A stretch of DNA of 64,000 bases from Planctomycetota bacterium (GTDB lineage Bacteria; Planctomycetota; Phycisphaerae; Phycisphaerales; SM1A02), in contig JAFMML010000004.1 of the NCBI GenBank assembly GCA_017859745.1, positions 26,713 through 90,712 of the forward strand. The letters run 5' to 3'. The notes beneath the pieces are model-generated. The model saw nothing but the letters and a program-made list of their open reading frames with translations. It had not been told where the DNA came from and ran no database searches. Of this stretch, positions 46,901 through 54,941 are shown one piece after another. Within the stretch, counting starts at the first letter, position 1. Each line of letters starts with the position of its first letter. The position numbers were made by a program, and so were the translations under genes.

Positions 46901-47864
46901 CCCTGACCATCGGCGCATGGTTCGCGTCGAAGTCGATCTCGACCTCGCAGCGGTCGGCGATGCGCACGGTGTTGCGGATCGCCTCGAGATCCTCGGGAAA
47001 GAGCGCCTGCATCTCGGCGGGGCTCTTCAGATGCAGGTCCTCCGGATAGCGAAGGCGATCCTCGGACTGCTTGTCCTTGCCCAGCGAGATGCAGCAGAGG
47101 GTGTCGTGGACGTCGTGGTCCTCGCGGCGGAGGAAGTGGACGTCGTTGTCGACGACCATCGGCAGATCGAGCTCCCCCGCGAGGCGCCGCAGCAACGGAT
47201 TGATGCGCTCCTGCTCGGGCACGTGGCGCTGCAGTTCGATGTAGAACCGCGGCTCGCCGTGCTCGTCGGGACCGAAGTTCTCCGCATGCCAGCGGGCTTC
47301 GGCGATCGCCGCCTGCCAGTGGCTCTCGTCGTCGCTGTCGGCGTAGCGGGTCAGGTGGTGGGCGATCGACGAGCCGAGGTGGCCGTTGATCGCGATGAGA
47401 CCGGCGCCCCACTCCGCGAGCGTCGACTTGTCCATCCGCGGCTTGTAGTAGAAGCCGTTCAGAAACGCGTCGGAGGAGAGCTTCAGCAGGTTGGCCCAGC
47501 CGGTGGCGTTCTGGGCCAGCAGCACCAGGTGGAATCCGCCGTCGGCGACTCCCGTGTGGGTGCGATCGTGACGGTCGCCCGGCACGCCGTCCCGATCGGG
47601 CGCGACGTAGGCCTCGATGCCGAGGATGGGCTTGATGCCGGCGGCCTTGGCCTTGCGATGGAACTCCGCCGCCCCGTACAGGTTGCCGTGGTCGGTGACC
47701 GCCACCGCGGTCATTCCGAGTTCCTTCACCCGATCGACGAGCCTGCCGATCCGGTTGCCGCCGTCGAGCAGCGAGTACTCCGAGTGCAGGTGAAGGTGGA
47801 CGAACGGTTCGGCCGCGGCATCGGGAACGGTCTCGGCCTGTCCCATCTCGGGGTCATCCTCCAT
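43965..47864 (-). CDS. dnaE: DNA polymerase III alpha subunit
   Basis: 1299 residues, replicative polymerase. PHP domain (1-about 300): VHLHLHSEYSLLDGGNRIG, AVTDHGNLYGAAEFHRKAKA. Catalytic palm: PDIDIDICQDGRAAVLDHVR holds the Asp pair; VGTMVGYVLGLSNA and GYGFNKSHSTGYAIVAYQTA are fingers motifs. A likely beta-clamp motif is QESLFGGGGGG (about 1035). The OB domain lies near 1095 (VVLGGVVAQCRVMLTRRQER). The C-terminal tail is Arg/Pro-rich (PERARPRRNGPPRRSEEPAF). ATG 47864; divergent from the 101-residue membrane protein. Confidence 0.97.
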   Translation of the reverse strand: MEDDPEMGQAETVPDAAAEPFVHLHLHSEYSLLDGGNRIGRLVDRVKELGMTAVAVTDHGNLYGAAEFHRKAKAAGIKPILGIEAYVAPDRDGVPGDRHDRTHTGVADGGFHLVLLAQNATGWANLLKLSSDAFLNGFYYKPRMDKSTLAEWGAGLIAINGHLGSSIAHHLTRYADSDDESHWQAAIAEARWHAENFGPDEHGEPRFYIELQRHVPEQERINPLLRRLAGELDLPMVVDNDVHFLRREDHDVHDTLCCISLGKDKQSEDRLRYPEDLHLKSPAEMQALFPEDLEAIRNTVRIADRCEVEIDFDANHAPMVRVVRTGPMPEFDPNDVEDWFARACATVEVEPFVDSESDPLDEAGRERLREESDAALRDLCEAGLKWRYGAAGGDEEIRRRLEREIGILSAKLITPYFLIVWDFVAWARGRGIPAVARGSGVGTMVGYVLGLSNACPVRYGLLFERFTDPDRSEYPDIDIDICQDGRAAVLDHVRGKYGHVAQIITFGRLKAKAAIKDVARVMGLAPGDGQRLANLVPAELNITIDDALEKSPEFREAAEDALVGRIVDTARALEDHARHAGIHAAGVVVATQPLENIVPLCRASGGDSEAVVTQWDGPTCEQVGLLKMDFLGLRTLSTIEMAKRLVREGLPDEAIWRSVGKTPPVEGDREPHPLELDRIAFDDQKVLDLFRRGDTAGIFQFESGGMRRLLLEMQPDRIEDLIAANALYRPGPMDLIPDYNARKHGREPVPEVHPIVDELVAETYGIMVYQEQVMQVLHRLGGIPLRGAYTIIKAISKKKASVIDAARADFVSGSAAHGVSGSQAGELFDLILRFAGYGFNKSHSTGYAIVAYQTAYLKTYFPAQYLAAVLSFESAAKKVEDWSAYLEECRRVPWPDHAAETPHVGVEVKPPDVNLSDADFGVVFDSDETPSNVAGHIRFGLGAVKNLPQGSIREILAVRSKDGTFESLFDFCERVDPSRVAPKTVELLVKAGCFDALHGVESRSAMVATIPDCMAASRRAAEARRSGQESLFGGGGGGEPIEVPEVPLRSASPWTTGETLKFEKEALGFHVTGHPLDEWSAWIDEFCSVRSGGVADLADGTPVVLGGVVAQCRVMLTRRQERMARVRMEDQSGVIDVIAFPETFSRHAELLGGDRAVVVLGHVDLSRGELQVIADRVIPIEESAMHLSTRLELLVAEEPDGPGLEATVKLLHGILRQASSSVAALQGRPVEVSVTIAVGEDSVRLAPRGIRVVPESGLLTRLGELLGAGRVRVRGGFRPERARPRRNGPPRRSEEPAFA

Positions 47865-47996
47865 GCACAACGACGCTGACGTGCTGCCGGCGATCGGTCC
47901 CGGGATCGCGAGGACCGCCGATCCCGCCGCCTGCGTGCATGCTACGCTCGTCTGCGGCGAACGCGAGCCGCGACCATCCCCCTTCCGCGCCCCGCG

Positions 47997-48302
47997 ATGC
48001 CGACCTCGATCGAGACCTTCACCGCCTCCCACTCCGCCGCCGGCGGCAGCTGGTCGCGAACCTATCGACCCTCGCCACTCGCGTCCCTGGGTCTGATCCT
48101 CGTCGCCCTGATCGCACTTCCGCTCGCCGTGGTGCTGCTGGCCTTGGCCGTGCTTCTGGTGGTTCTTCTCGCGGCCGTGATCATGGTGGCCGCCGGGATC
48201 CGCCGAATCGCGGCGCCGTTCACCCGCATCGATCCCGGTGGCCCCGGAGGTGCCGATGCGGAGGGTCGGGTCAACGTCCGGGTCCGTCGGCCCGACGCCT
48301 GA
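47997..48302 (+). CDS. Small membrane protein of unknown function
   Basis: 101 residues. Two close hydrophobic stretches (SLGLILVALIALPLAVVLLA; VLLVVLLAAVIMVAAGIRRI) may form one long hairpin or two helices; the C-terminus is Gly/Arg-rich (DPGGPGGADAEGRVNVRVRR). Starts 133 bases from the divergent dnaE start. Not recognised. Confidence 0.55.
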   Translation: MPTSIETFTASHSAAGGSWSRTYRPSPLASLGLILVALIALPLAVVLLALAVLLVVLLAAVIMVAAGIRRIAAPFTRIDPGGPGGADAEGRVNVRVRRPDA

Positions 48303-48312
48303 CGCTCGGCGC

Positions 48313-49338
48313 TCACTCCCCGGTCGGATCGAGCGGCAAGTCGGCCCCGGTGCCTTCGTCCGCGCTCGACGGCTCCTCGGACGGCTCGGCGGCCCGTTCG
48401 TCCTCGATCGACTCGGCAGGCCATGGGGCGTTCCAGCGGGCTCGCCACCCCGCCGCCGCCTCTCCAACCCGTCCGTCGCCGATCTCCGCGGCCTCGACGG
48501 CGACGATCGGCATCACGCCCCAACTCGAGTTGAGCAGGCAGACCTCCTCGGCCTTCAGCACATCCTCGATGGTCAGCAGTCGACGTTCCACGGAACGACC
48601 CTCCTCCGCGGCCCACTCCAGCACCTGGGACCGCACCACGCCGGGCAGCACCGGCGAACGGAGCGCGCCGGCGGGCTCCTCGCCTCGAACCTGTGGCGAC
48701 AGGACGACGCCGTCGCGCACGACGACGAGATTGCTCACCGAGCCGCCGCAGACGTGGTTGGTGACGGACAGCCACAACGCCTCGTCGCATCGCTTGGCGA
48801 GAGCATCCTGGAGCGCCGACAGTCGATGCCAGTAGGCGAGGGTCTTGTGCGACGCGAAGGGGTCGAGTGGGTTGAGTCGCGCGTCGGCCACGGCGAGACG
48901 GCCGCCACGTTCGAAGAGCGTCTCGGGGTACCGGGTCGCGGGCTGCACCACCACGATCAGAGTCGGCGGTCCTCCGCGGCCGCCGCTTCGCGCCAGCAGA
49001 TTCAGATCCCCGCCGGTCATGGTCAGGCGGATGCGAGCGTCGCCGAGACCCGATCGCGCCACGGCCGCCCGCACCGCCTCGGCCAGCGGCTCGAGACGAA
49101 GCGTGGTGCTGAGGCGAAGTTCGGCGGCGGAGGCCCGCAGGCGCCGGAGATGGCGACCGAGATGAACCACCTCTCCGCCGCGGGCGATCATGGTCTCGAA
49201 CAGACCGACGGCGTGCTGCACTCCGGCGTCGAACGCGGAGATTCGGGCCGACTCCGGATCGACGAAGGCCCCGTCGATCCAGACGGTGGCCGCCGGGCCA
49301 CGGGGACGGGCGGATTCGGTCTCGGGTCGTCCAGTCAC
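48313..49338 (-). CDS. Class IV aminotransferase (aminodeoxychorismate lyase-like)
   Basis: 341 residues, fold-type IV PLP enzyme. Motifs: VWIDGAFVDPESARISAFDAG, GLFETMIARGG, PLP lysine in SHKTLAYWHRLSALQDA, EALWLSVTNHVCGGSVSNLV, and the C-terminal LLTIEDVLKAEEVCLLNSSWG resembling PabC/BCAT family. Could be 4-amino-4-deoxychorismate lyase or a D-/branched-chain aminotransferase; the former fits best by length. The last 40 residues are Glu/Ser-rich. GTG start at 49336-49338; the upstream gene ends 25 bases away. Confidence 0.8.
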   Translation of the reverse strand: MTGRPETESARPRGPAATVWIDGAFVDPESARISAFDAGVQHAVGLFETMIARGGEVVHLGRHLRRLRASAAELRLSTTLRLEPLAEAVRAAVARSGLGDARIRLTMTGGDLNLLARSGGRGGPPTLIVVVQPATRYPETLFERGGRLAVADARLNPLDPFASHKTLAYWHRLSALQDALAKRCDEALWLSVTNHVCGGSVSNLVVVRDGVVLSPQVRGEEPAGALRSPVLPGVVRSQVLEWAAEEGRSVERRLLTIEDVLKAEEVCLLNSSWGVMPIVAVEAAEIGDGRVGEAAAGWRARWNAPWPAESIEDERAAEPSEEPSSADEGTGADLPLDPTGE

Positions 49339-49363
49339 GGTCGTCTCCGGCGAACGAGGGGTC

Positions 49364-49801
49364 TCAACGGCGTTCGATGCCGACGATCTCGATCGACTCG
49401 CCCACGCATCGACAACGAAGGGCGATGACGGCGCCGTCGGTCGTGGCCCACTCGATCGAGGGCGATCTCGAGTCGACCTGTGGATCCGCGGGCACGAACC
49501 GAACCTCGTCGCTCCCCCGCGGAACGGCCCCATCCTCCATCCATCGGCGCAGCGTCGGCTCGACCCACTCCGAAACCACCGCCGGTTCCGGCAAGCCGGT
49601 CTCGCCACGGACCAGCGCGGCCGAGAGATCCTGCGACCAGCGTCGCACCCGGTCGTCGCACTCGCGTCGGACGTTCTCGAACCACAGCCAGATCGCTCCG
49701 GCGATCAGCACCGCGGGCAGGGCGCGAAGGCCGGCTCGCCGCACCCGACTCGAGATCGACGTCGGAGGCGTCGCGGGTTCGAGATCGCTGGGGTCTGGCA
49801 T
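49364..49801 (-). CDS. Small membrane-anchored hypothetical protein
   Basis: 145 residues. One N-terminal membrane helix (GLRALPAVLIAGAIWLWFENV) and an extracytoplasmic domain with RECDDRVRRWSQDLSAAL and SIEWATTDGAVIALRCRCVG; three Cys could form a disulfide. Upstream of the class IV aminotransferase on the same strand, 25 bases apart, so co-transcribed. Its start (49799-49801) overlaps no other gene but faces the divergent ABC-F gene 56 bases away. Confidence 0.55.
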   Translation of the reverse strand: MPDPSDLEPATPPTSISSRVRRAGLRALPAVLIAGAIWLWFENVRRECDDRVRRWSQDLSAALVRGETGLPEPAVVSEWVEPTLRRWMEDGAVPRGSDEVRFVPADPQVDSRSPSIEWATTDGAVIALRCRCVGESIEIVGIERR

Positions 49802-49856
49802 CGGATGAGTGTATCGGTGCCGCCGTACACTCCCGCCCTTCGTCGACGAGGTCCCG

Positions 49857-51815
49857 ATGCCCCTGCTCACCGTCAACAACCTCCGTTTCGGTCACGGCGC
49901 CGAGCCGATCCTCGACGGCATCGCCTTCACCCTCGAGCCCGGCGAGAAGGTCGGCCTCGTCGGCCGCAACGGCTGCGGCAAGAGCACGCTGCTCAAGTGC
50001 ATCGCGGGCGCCATTCGGCCCGACTCCGGCGTCGCGGCGATCTCCCGCGGCGGTCGAATCGGCCACCTCACGCAGGATCCCCGATTCGAACCCGGCGACA
50101 CCGTGCGCAGCGCCGCGGAGCGGGCCTTCACCGACCTCCACGAGGCCCACGCCGCGCTGGAGGAGGTCTTCGCCGCCATGGCCGGTCCCGACGGGTCCGA
50201 TCCCGACGCCCTCGATCGCCTCATGAAGCGCCAGGTCGAGTTGGAGACCCGCATCGAGGCGCTCGGCGGCTACGCGGTGGACCACCGCGTGGATGCGACG
50301 CTGCACGGACTCGGCTTCGTGGACGAGCAGTTCGGGCAGCCGGTCGAATCGCTTTCGGGAGGTCAGAAGGCGAGGCTTGGGCTGGCGCGGCTGCTGCTCG
50401 AGCAGCCCGACCTGCTGCTGCTCGACGAGCCGACCAACCATCTCGACATCGACGGCCGTCGCTGGCTCGAGAACTTCCTCGCCGAGGACTTTCCCGGCGC
50501 CGTGATCGTGGTCAGCCACGACCGCTGGCTGCTCGATCGCGTGGTCTCCCGGATCATCGAGGTCGAGCAGGCTCGACTTCGCGAGTATCCGGGCAACTAC
50601 CGCGACTTCATCGCCCTGCGGGCCGAGCGGATGCTGACCCAGACCCGCAACCACGAGAAGCAGCTCGATCGGATCCGCGCCGAGGAGCAGTTCATCGCGA
50701 AGTACAAGGCCGGCCAGCGGGCCAAGCAGGCCCGAGGCCGGGAGTCGCGTCTCCAGAGGTTCAAGCGCGACGAACTCGTCGAGCGTCCCGCCGAGCAGGA
50801 TGTCATGAACCTGCTGCTTCCGAAGGCCCCGCGCGTCGGGGACTTCCTGATGGCCGCGGAGGGTCTCACCAAGGGCTTCGGCGACGATCCGCTGTTCGAG
50901 GAACTCTCCATCACCATCAAGCCCGGTGATCGGGTGGGAATCATCGGACCGAACGGCGCGGGCAAGACCACGCTGGTCCGAACGATGCTCGGCGAACTGG
51001 AGGCCGACGCCGGCGAGTTGAAGCGAAGCCCTCGCCTCAGCGTCGGCTGGTTCCGGCAGAGCCAGGACCACATCGACCTGAGCCTCCCGGTCCATCGCTA
51101 TCTGCAGTCGGTGATCCTCTCTCTCGACGGCCGCGGCACCGCCTCGGAGCAGCAGGCACGCAATCTCGCCGGAGCGTTCCTCTTCTCGGGCAACGATCAG
51201 GACAAGATCCTCGCGGACCTTTCCGGCGGAGAGCGGGCCCGCGCGGTGCTGGCGGGACTGGTGTCGGCGGCGCACAACCTCGTCGTGCTCGACGAGCCCA
51301 GCAACCACCTCGACATCCCCTCGGCGGAACGCCTCGAGCAGGCCCTCGTCGAGTTCGGCGACCGGAGCACCGGCGCCCTCATCCTGATCAGCCACGATCG
51401 GGCCCTGCTCGAGGCGACCTGCGATCGCCTGATCGTGCTCGACGGCCACGGCGGGGTCGTGGAGTTCCCCGGACGCTACTCGGAGTGGCAGGAGCGCCAG
51501 GAACGCGCCGAGGCGCAGGCCGCGCAGCGTCGCGAAGCCGGCGCCTCGAAGACTGCCCGACGGCGTACGACGAAGGAGACCGCCCCCCGATCGAGATCCG
51601 AAGGCGATCTCTCGACCCTGCCCATCCGCGAACTCGAGCGACGCATCGAGGCCGTGGAGAAGCGGATCCGCGAGATCGACGAACAGTTGATGGATCCTGC
51701 CGTGCACGCCGACGGGCGCCGCAGCCGAGAGCTTGCGACCTCGCGAGACACCGCCTCGGCGGAACTCGAACCGCTCGAGTTCGAGTGGTCGCGGCGGGCC
51801 GACGACGATTCGTGA
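49857..51815 (+). CDS. ABC-F family ATPase (Uup/EttA-like)
   Basis: 652 residues, two ABC domains in one chain and no membrane helices; ABC-F proteins act on the ribosome. Domain 1: Walker A GRNGCGKSTLLKC, signature LSGGQKARLGLARLL, Walker B LLLLDEPTNHLD. Linker 250-320. Domain 2: GPNGAGKTTLVRT, LSGGERARAVLAGLV, Walker B NLVVLDEPSNHLD. A C-terminal coiled coil (about 545-650, LPIRELERRIEAVEKRIREID) resembles the Uup C-terminal DNA-binding domain. The exact subfamily (Uup versus others) is unsure. Convergent with the anti-sigma-like gene 16 bases away. Confidence 0.94.
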   Translation: MPLLTVNNLRFGHGAEPILDGIAFTLEPGEKVGLVGRNGCGKSTLLKCIAGAIRPDSGVAAISRGGRIGHLTQDPRFEPGDTVRSAAERAFTDLHEAHAALEEVFAAMAGPDGSDPDALDRLMKRQVELETRIEALGGYAVDHRVDATLHGLGFVDEQFGQPVESLSGGQKARLGLARLLLEQPDLLLLDEPTNHLDIDGRRWLENFLAEDFPGAVIVVSHDRWLLDRVVSRIIEVEQARLREYPGNYRDFIALRAERMLTQTRNHEKQLDRIRAEEQFIAKYKAGQRAKQARGRESRLQRFKRDELVERPAEQDVMNLLLPKAPRVGDFLMAAEGLTKGFGDDPLFEELSITIKPGDRVGIIGPNGAGKTTLVRTMLGELEADAGELKRSPRLSVGWFRQSQDHIDLSLPVHRYLQSVILSLDGRGTASEQQARNLAGAFLFSGNDQDKILADLSGGERARAVLAGLVSAAHNLVVLDEPSNHLDIPSAERLEQALVEFGDRSTGALILISHDRALLEATCDRLIVLDGHGGVVEFPGRYSEWQERQERAEAQAAQRREAGASKTARRRTTKETAPRSRSEGDLSTLPIRELERRIEAVEKRIREIDEQLMDPAVHADGRRSRELATSRDTASAELEPLEFEWSRRADDDS

Positions 51816-51831
51816 GATCGAGGAGCGAGGA

Positions 51832-52737
51832 TCAGGCGCTGCGGAGGATGACCGACCCGGACGCGTCGAGAATCTCGAAGCGGCCGCCCAGAACCCCGGC
51901 CAGACGATCGGCCGAGATCCGGAACCCGCCGGTGGCGGACTCCGGCTCGAACGAGAGCAGCGTCGTCGACGTCGCTCCATCGACGGCCCGAAGCACGTAG
52001 GGACCGTTCTGAGGCGCGAGACCGAAGGCCAGCAGGAAGCCGTCGCCGACCTCCGGATCGAGCAGCAGCGTCGCCGCGCCATCGACGTCGGCATCGACCC
52101 CACCCAGACCGACCGTCCGTGTCCGACCGGCGAGGAACCGATCGAGCCCGGGACCGATCAGGGCACGCAACTGCTCGTCGGTCTGTCGCTGCATGGACAG
52201 TTCCGCGATGGCCGCGACCCGTTCGCTCATGCGCGCCTGGAACCATGCGCTGACGAGAAGCCCCGCCGCGAGGGTCAGACTTGCCGCCCGCCACAACCAC
52301 GGGGCCGAGTTGAATCGGCGACTGCTTTCCTGTTGCTCGCGGATCTGCTCGACGAGTCCCTGGAGAGGGCCGCGGAGGCCTTCGAGCGACGACGAATCCT
52401 CACTCGGTGCCACGTGAGCGGTTGCGGACAAGTTCGATTGGACCATGTCGCGGCGGACCGCATGGAGAACCCTGGTCCGCAGCGTCGGATCGGGAGTCTC
52501 TCGACTGCGGAATGCCGGCTCGACGGCCCAGGATGCCTCGACGTCTCGGATCGCCGCACGGGTCGCGTCATCGGCGGCGGCGAGTGCCTGGTCGAAGGCG
52601 CTCTGATCGGACGCCTCGAGCAGACCAAGGGCCGAAAGCACCGCCTCGTCGGCCAACGACGTCTCGGCACCAGGCCCCGTCGCGCTGCGATCGGCGCCGG
52701 AGGAGGGGAGGTCGGAATCCGGAAGTTTGGCGGTCAT
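51832..52737 (-). CDS. Anti-sigma-factor-like (RskA-type) transmembrane protein
   Basis: 301 residues. N-terminal cytoplasmic part (DEAVLSALGLLEASDQSAFDQ, PTLRTRVLHAVRRDM) resembles anti-sigma domains that begin with alanine-rich L..LA..LL. A membrane helix (PWLWRAASLTLAAGLLVSAWF, about 155) leads to an outside part with ISADRLAGVLGGRFEILDASG, similar to RskA C-termini. The ECF sigma gene is upstream on the same strand but 601 bases away. No zinc anti-sigma HCC motif. A sigma-binding role is inferred from fold and context. Confidence 0.6.
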   Translation of the reverse strand: MTAKLPDSDLPSSGADRSATGPGAETSLADEAVLSALGLLEASDQSAFDQALAAADDATRAAIRDVEASWAVEPAFRSRETPDPTLRTRVLHAVRRDMVQSNLSATAHVAPSEDSSSLEGLRGPLQGLVEQIREQQESSRRFNSAPWLWRAASLTLAAGLLVSAWFQARMSERVAAIAELSMQRQTDEQLRALIGPGLDRFLAGRTRTVGLGGVDADVDGAATLLLDPEVGDGFLLAFGLAPQNGPYVLRAVDGATSTTLLSFEPESATGGFRISADRLAGVLGGRFEILDASGSVILRSA

Positions 52738-52896
52738 GCTGAAAGTTCGATCCTCAGGCGGCGATCCTCGAGGAGGCGGTCGATCGGACGCTGCGATCCG
52801 ACGCCATCCCCGGTCGAGCGAACGGGACGAAGGCCAAGGCCCTCTTCGAGACATCCCGCCTCCACAACGCCACTCCACAGTCCATCGGGCGTGTCT

Positions 52897-52923
52897 TCGG
52901 GCAGGTCGGGCAGGTCGGGCAGG
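52897..52923. repeat. 9-base tandem array, 3 perfect units of tcgggcagg
   Basis: Three identical consecutive units, followed by tctgtgg. Lies 160 bases upstream of the anti-sigma start on the minus strand. Confidence 0.9.
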
Positions 52924-53001
52924 TCTGTGGACGCTCGACGTGTTTCGACACGGTGAACGTCATGTCCCCCACCTCGCCCCCGCGACAACAACTCCATCAT
53001 T

Positions 53002-53028
53002 TTGATCATCTTGATCATCTTGTTGATC
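53002..53028. repeat. 9-base tandem array, ttgatcatc x2 plus variant
   Basis: ttgatcatc, ttgatcatc, ttgttgatc, followed by ttgttggca. Local base composition is T-rich, unlike the rest of the window. Each perfect unit contains TGATCA, a palindrome. Confidence 0.85.
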
Positions 53029-53338
53029 TTGTTGGCAAGACTGCTCGCTGAGCGACAGGGGTCGCCACGTCGAGTGTCCCGCCGGGTGCTCTCCGCAGTT
53101 CCATCGGCGACGGTTCTCAAGACTTTCGAGATCGGGGGCATGATCGGGGGGATGGTGACTTCTCGGCGGCTCGACCTGGCCCGTCGCTCGAACCGTGGAG
53201 ATTCGGTGTCCGCCCGACGCGTGCCCGAAGTTCCAGATTCTCGATAGACGACTTCGAGATTTCTGGGAGCGCAACCGGCGTCCCACCCGGTCGGGTGGTC
53301 GGCCCGTTCCACGCGACCTACCGGACCTGCACCAACCA

Positions 53339-53947
53339 TCACGCCTCTCCCTGATCGGACCGCGGCGCGCCAGGCAGATCGCTGTCCACGAGACGCTCTC
53401 GAAGGCGTGCGAGACCGCGGCTCAACGCCGATTTGATCGTACCCAGCGGCGCGTCGAGCTGGCGAGCGACCTCCCGCAAGGTGAACCCTTGCAGGTACGC
53501 CCGCTCGATGACCTCGCGCTGAAGGTCCGGCAGTTCCGAGATGCGATCCCGGATCCGAAGGACCTCCGCGTCCTCGAGCGATTCTCGGACCCCGGCCGCC
53601 GGCGATTGATCGAGGGCGGGCCCCTCGCCGGCCCCCATGTCGGGGCGGGCCCCCCGTCGGCGGAGGCGGTCGATGAGGTGCCGCCGGCAGATCAGCATGA
53701 CCCAGGTGACCAGTTTGGCTCGCTCCGGATCGAACCGATCGGCGGTCTTCCAAAGGCGGACGAAGACCTCTTGGACCGCGTCGTCGGCCTCCGCCCTCGA
53801 ATTCAGGACCTGCCGGGCGGATTGGAACACCAGGGCGCCGAAACGGTCGTAGAGCTCCCCAACCGCCGCCTCCTCGCCGGAGGCGATCCGCTTCATCAGG
53901 CGGAGGTCCTCATTCGGTTCGGAGGGTGGGGGTGGCGACTTCGGCAC
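53339..53947 (-). CDS. ECF-type RNA polymerase sigma factor
   Basis: 202 residues. Region 2 (about 15-95): DLRLMKRIASGEEAAVGELYDRF, ADDAVQEVFVRLWKTADRFD and WVMLICRRHLIDRLRRR. Region 4 (about 135-190): LPDLQREVIERAYLQGFTL, REVARQLDAPLGTIKSALSRGLARLRE with helix-turn-helix. This SigK-like length and composition match an RskA-type partner, which is the next gene downstream on the strand. Start is GTG (53945-53947), just before PKSPPPPSEPNEDLRLMKR. Target genes unknown. Confidence 0.95.
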   Translation of the reverse strand: MPKSPPPPSEPNEDLRLMKRIASGEEAAVGELYDRFGALVFQSARQVLNSRAEADDAVQEVFVRLWKTADRFDPERAKLVTWVMLICRRHLIDRLRRRGARPDMGAGEGPALDQSPAAGVRESLEDAEVLRIRDRISELPDLQREVIERAYLQGFTLREVARQLDAPLGTIKSALSRGLARLRERLVDSDLPGAPRSDQGEA

Positions 53948-54224
53948 GGGTGAAGGTTCGCGGGCGAAAACGGGCGGGCCTCGGCGTGGTGGGACCTCGA
54001 AGCGGCGTTCCCGACCGACGGGTCGATGATACCGATCGCATCGGAGGTTCCAGTTTCTCCAGCGCGAGGCGAAAAATGCGTTTAGACTTTGACAAAGGAC
54101 CAGAAGCGTCGAGAGGTGGGTTTCCCCACCGCCTCGAATTCAATCCTCGAGCGTGGAGCGTCCGGTGCGAGCACTCGACCGGCATCTCAAGGTGGCGTCC
54201 ACTCCGGATCGAATCTCCGGCGCG

Positions 54225-54941
54225 ATGCTCCTCCCGACCCGCCGCCGGGGCTTCAATCTGATCGAACTCGTCGTCGTCATTGCGATCGTCTCCCTCCTGA
54301 CCGGGATCATGCTGCCGAGTCTCGGCACCGCGAAGGAGACGGCCCACAGGATCATCTGCGCGTCGCACCTGCGACACATCGGCTTTGGCCTTCAGGCCTA
54401 CGCGACCGACTTCTCCGAACGCCTCCCCTCTTCGAAGCATCTCACCGGCGAGACCTACCGGCCGCGGGAGATGATGGCCGCTTCGGCGGGCGCCAACGCC
54501 CTCGGCCACGTCGAGTGGGACGGCCTGGGGCGGCTCGTCGATCCGCGGCACTCCTATCTGGACACCGCCGAAGTGCTCCACTGCCCCAGCCACGACGGTC
54601 TCCACGACTACGACCGGTACGCCGACGCGTATCGCACCCGCGACTTCGCCGGCGAGATCTACACCAACTACCACTACCGAGGCGCGTTCGACCGGGAGAC
54701 CCGTCGCTACCACCAGACGTCCGGACCTCGTCGAGTGCTGGTCGTCGACGGCATGATGACCGCCGAGGACTTCAACCACGGCCACGGCACCAATCGCCTG
54801 CACTCCGACGTCTCGGTGGACTGGATGTCCGACACGACGTACACCATCGTGAAGAGCATCAAGACCGTGGATTCGCTCGACGGCACCGCCGAGCAGGGTC
54901 TCTACGACCTGATCTGGTCCCGGCTCGATCCGACCCCCTAG
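54225..54941 (+). CDS. Type II secretion/type IV pilin-like pseudopilin (planctomycete style)
   Basis: 238 residues. Prepilin leader and core RRRGFNLIELVVVIAIVSLL with Gly at -1, Phe +1 and Glu +5, followed by the long hydrophobic helix. Then a globular domain with YATDFSERLPSSKH, VLHCPSHDGLHDYDRYADAY and a C-terminal HGHGTNRLHSDVSVDWMSD, the H..N...D.V end common in planctomycete DUF-type pseudopilins. ATG 54225 was preferred over a GTG at 54153 because it directly precedes the leader. No other pilin gene is nearby. Ends in CTAG, sharing four bases with the convergent EEP-family gene. Confidence 0.85.
   Translation: MLLPTRRRGFNLIELVVVIAIVSLLTGIMLPSLGTAKETAHRIICASHLRHIGFGLQAYATDFSERLPSSKHLTGETYRPREMMAASAGANALGHVEWDGLGRLVDPRHSYLDTAEVLHCPSHDGLHDYDRYADAYRTRDFAGEIYTNYHYRGAFDRETRRYHQTSGPRRVLVVDGMMTAEDFNHGHGTNRLHSDVSVDWMSDTTYTIVKSIKTVDSLDGTAEQGLYDLIWSRLDPTP

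Larger units (their letters stand above)
52738..53338. other. 601-base gene-free stretch between sigma and anti-sigma genes
   Basis: Unusually long for a sigma/anti-sigma pair, which are normally overlapping or adjacent. It holds two 9-base arrays (52897-52923; 53002-53028) and is locally poorer in GC than its flanks near 52990-53040. No convincing protein frame: a TTG-started forward frame at 53002-53247 begins inside the repeat and has no family likeness. I see no RNA gene. Confidence 0.7.

Noticed and set aside
53002..53247. Forward frame starting with TTG and a hydrophobic MIILIILLILLA-like peptide
   Set aside because: The hydrophobic start is produced by the 9-base repeat; no start-site support and no family likeness.
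54089..54094. TTGACA sequence upstream of the pseudopilin gene as a -35 element
   Set aside because: No -10 element at suitable spacing; isolated hexamers are expected by chance.
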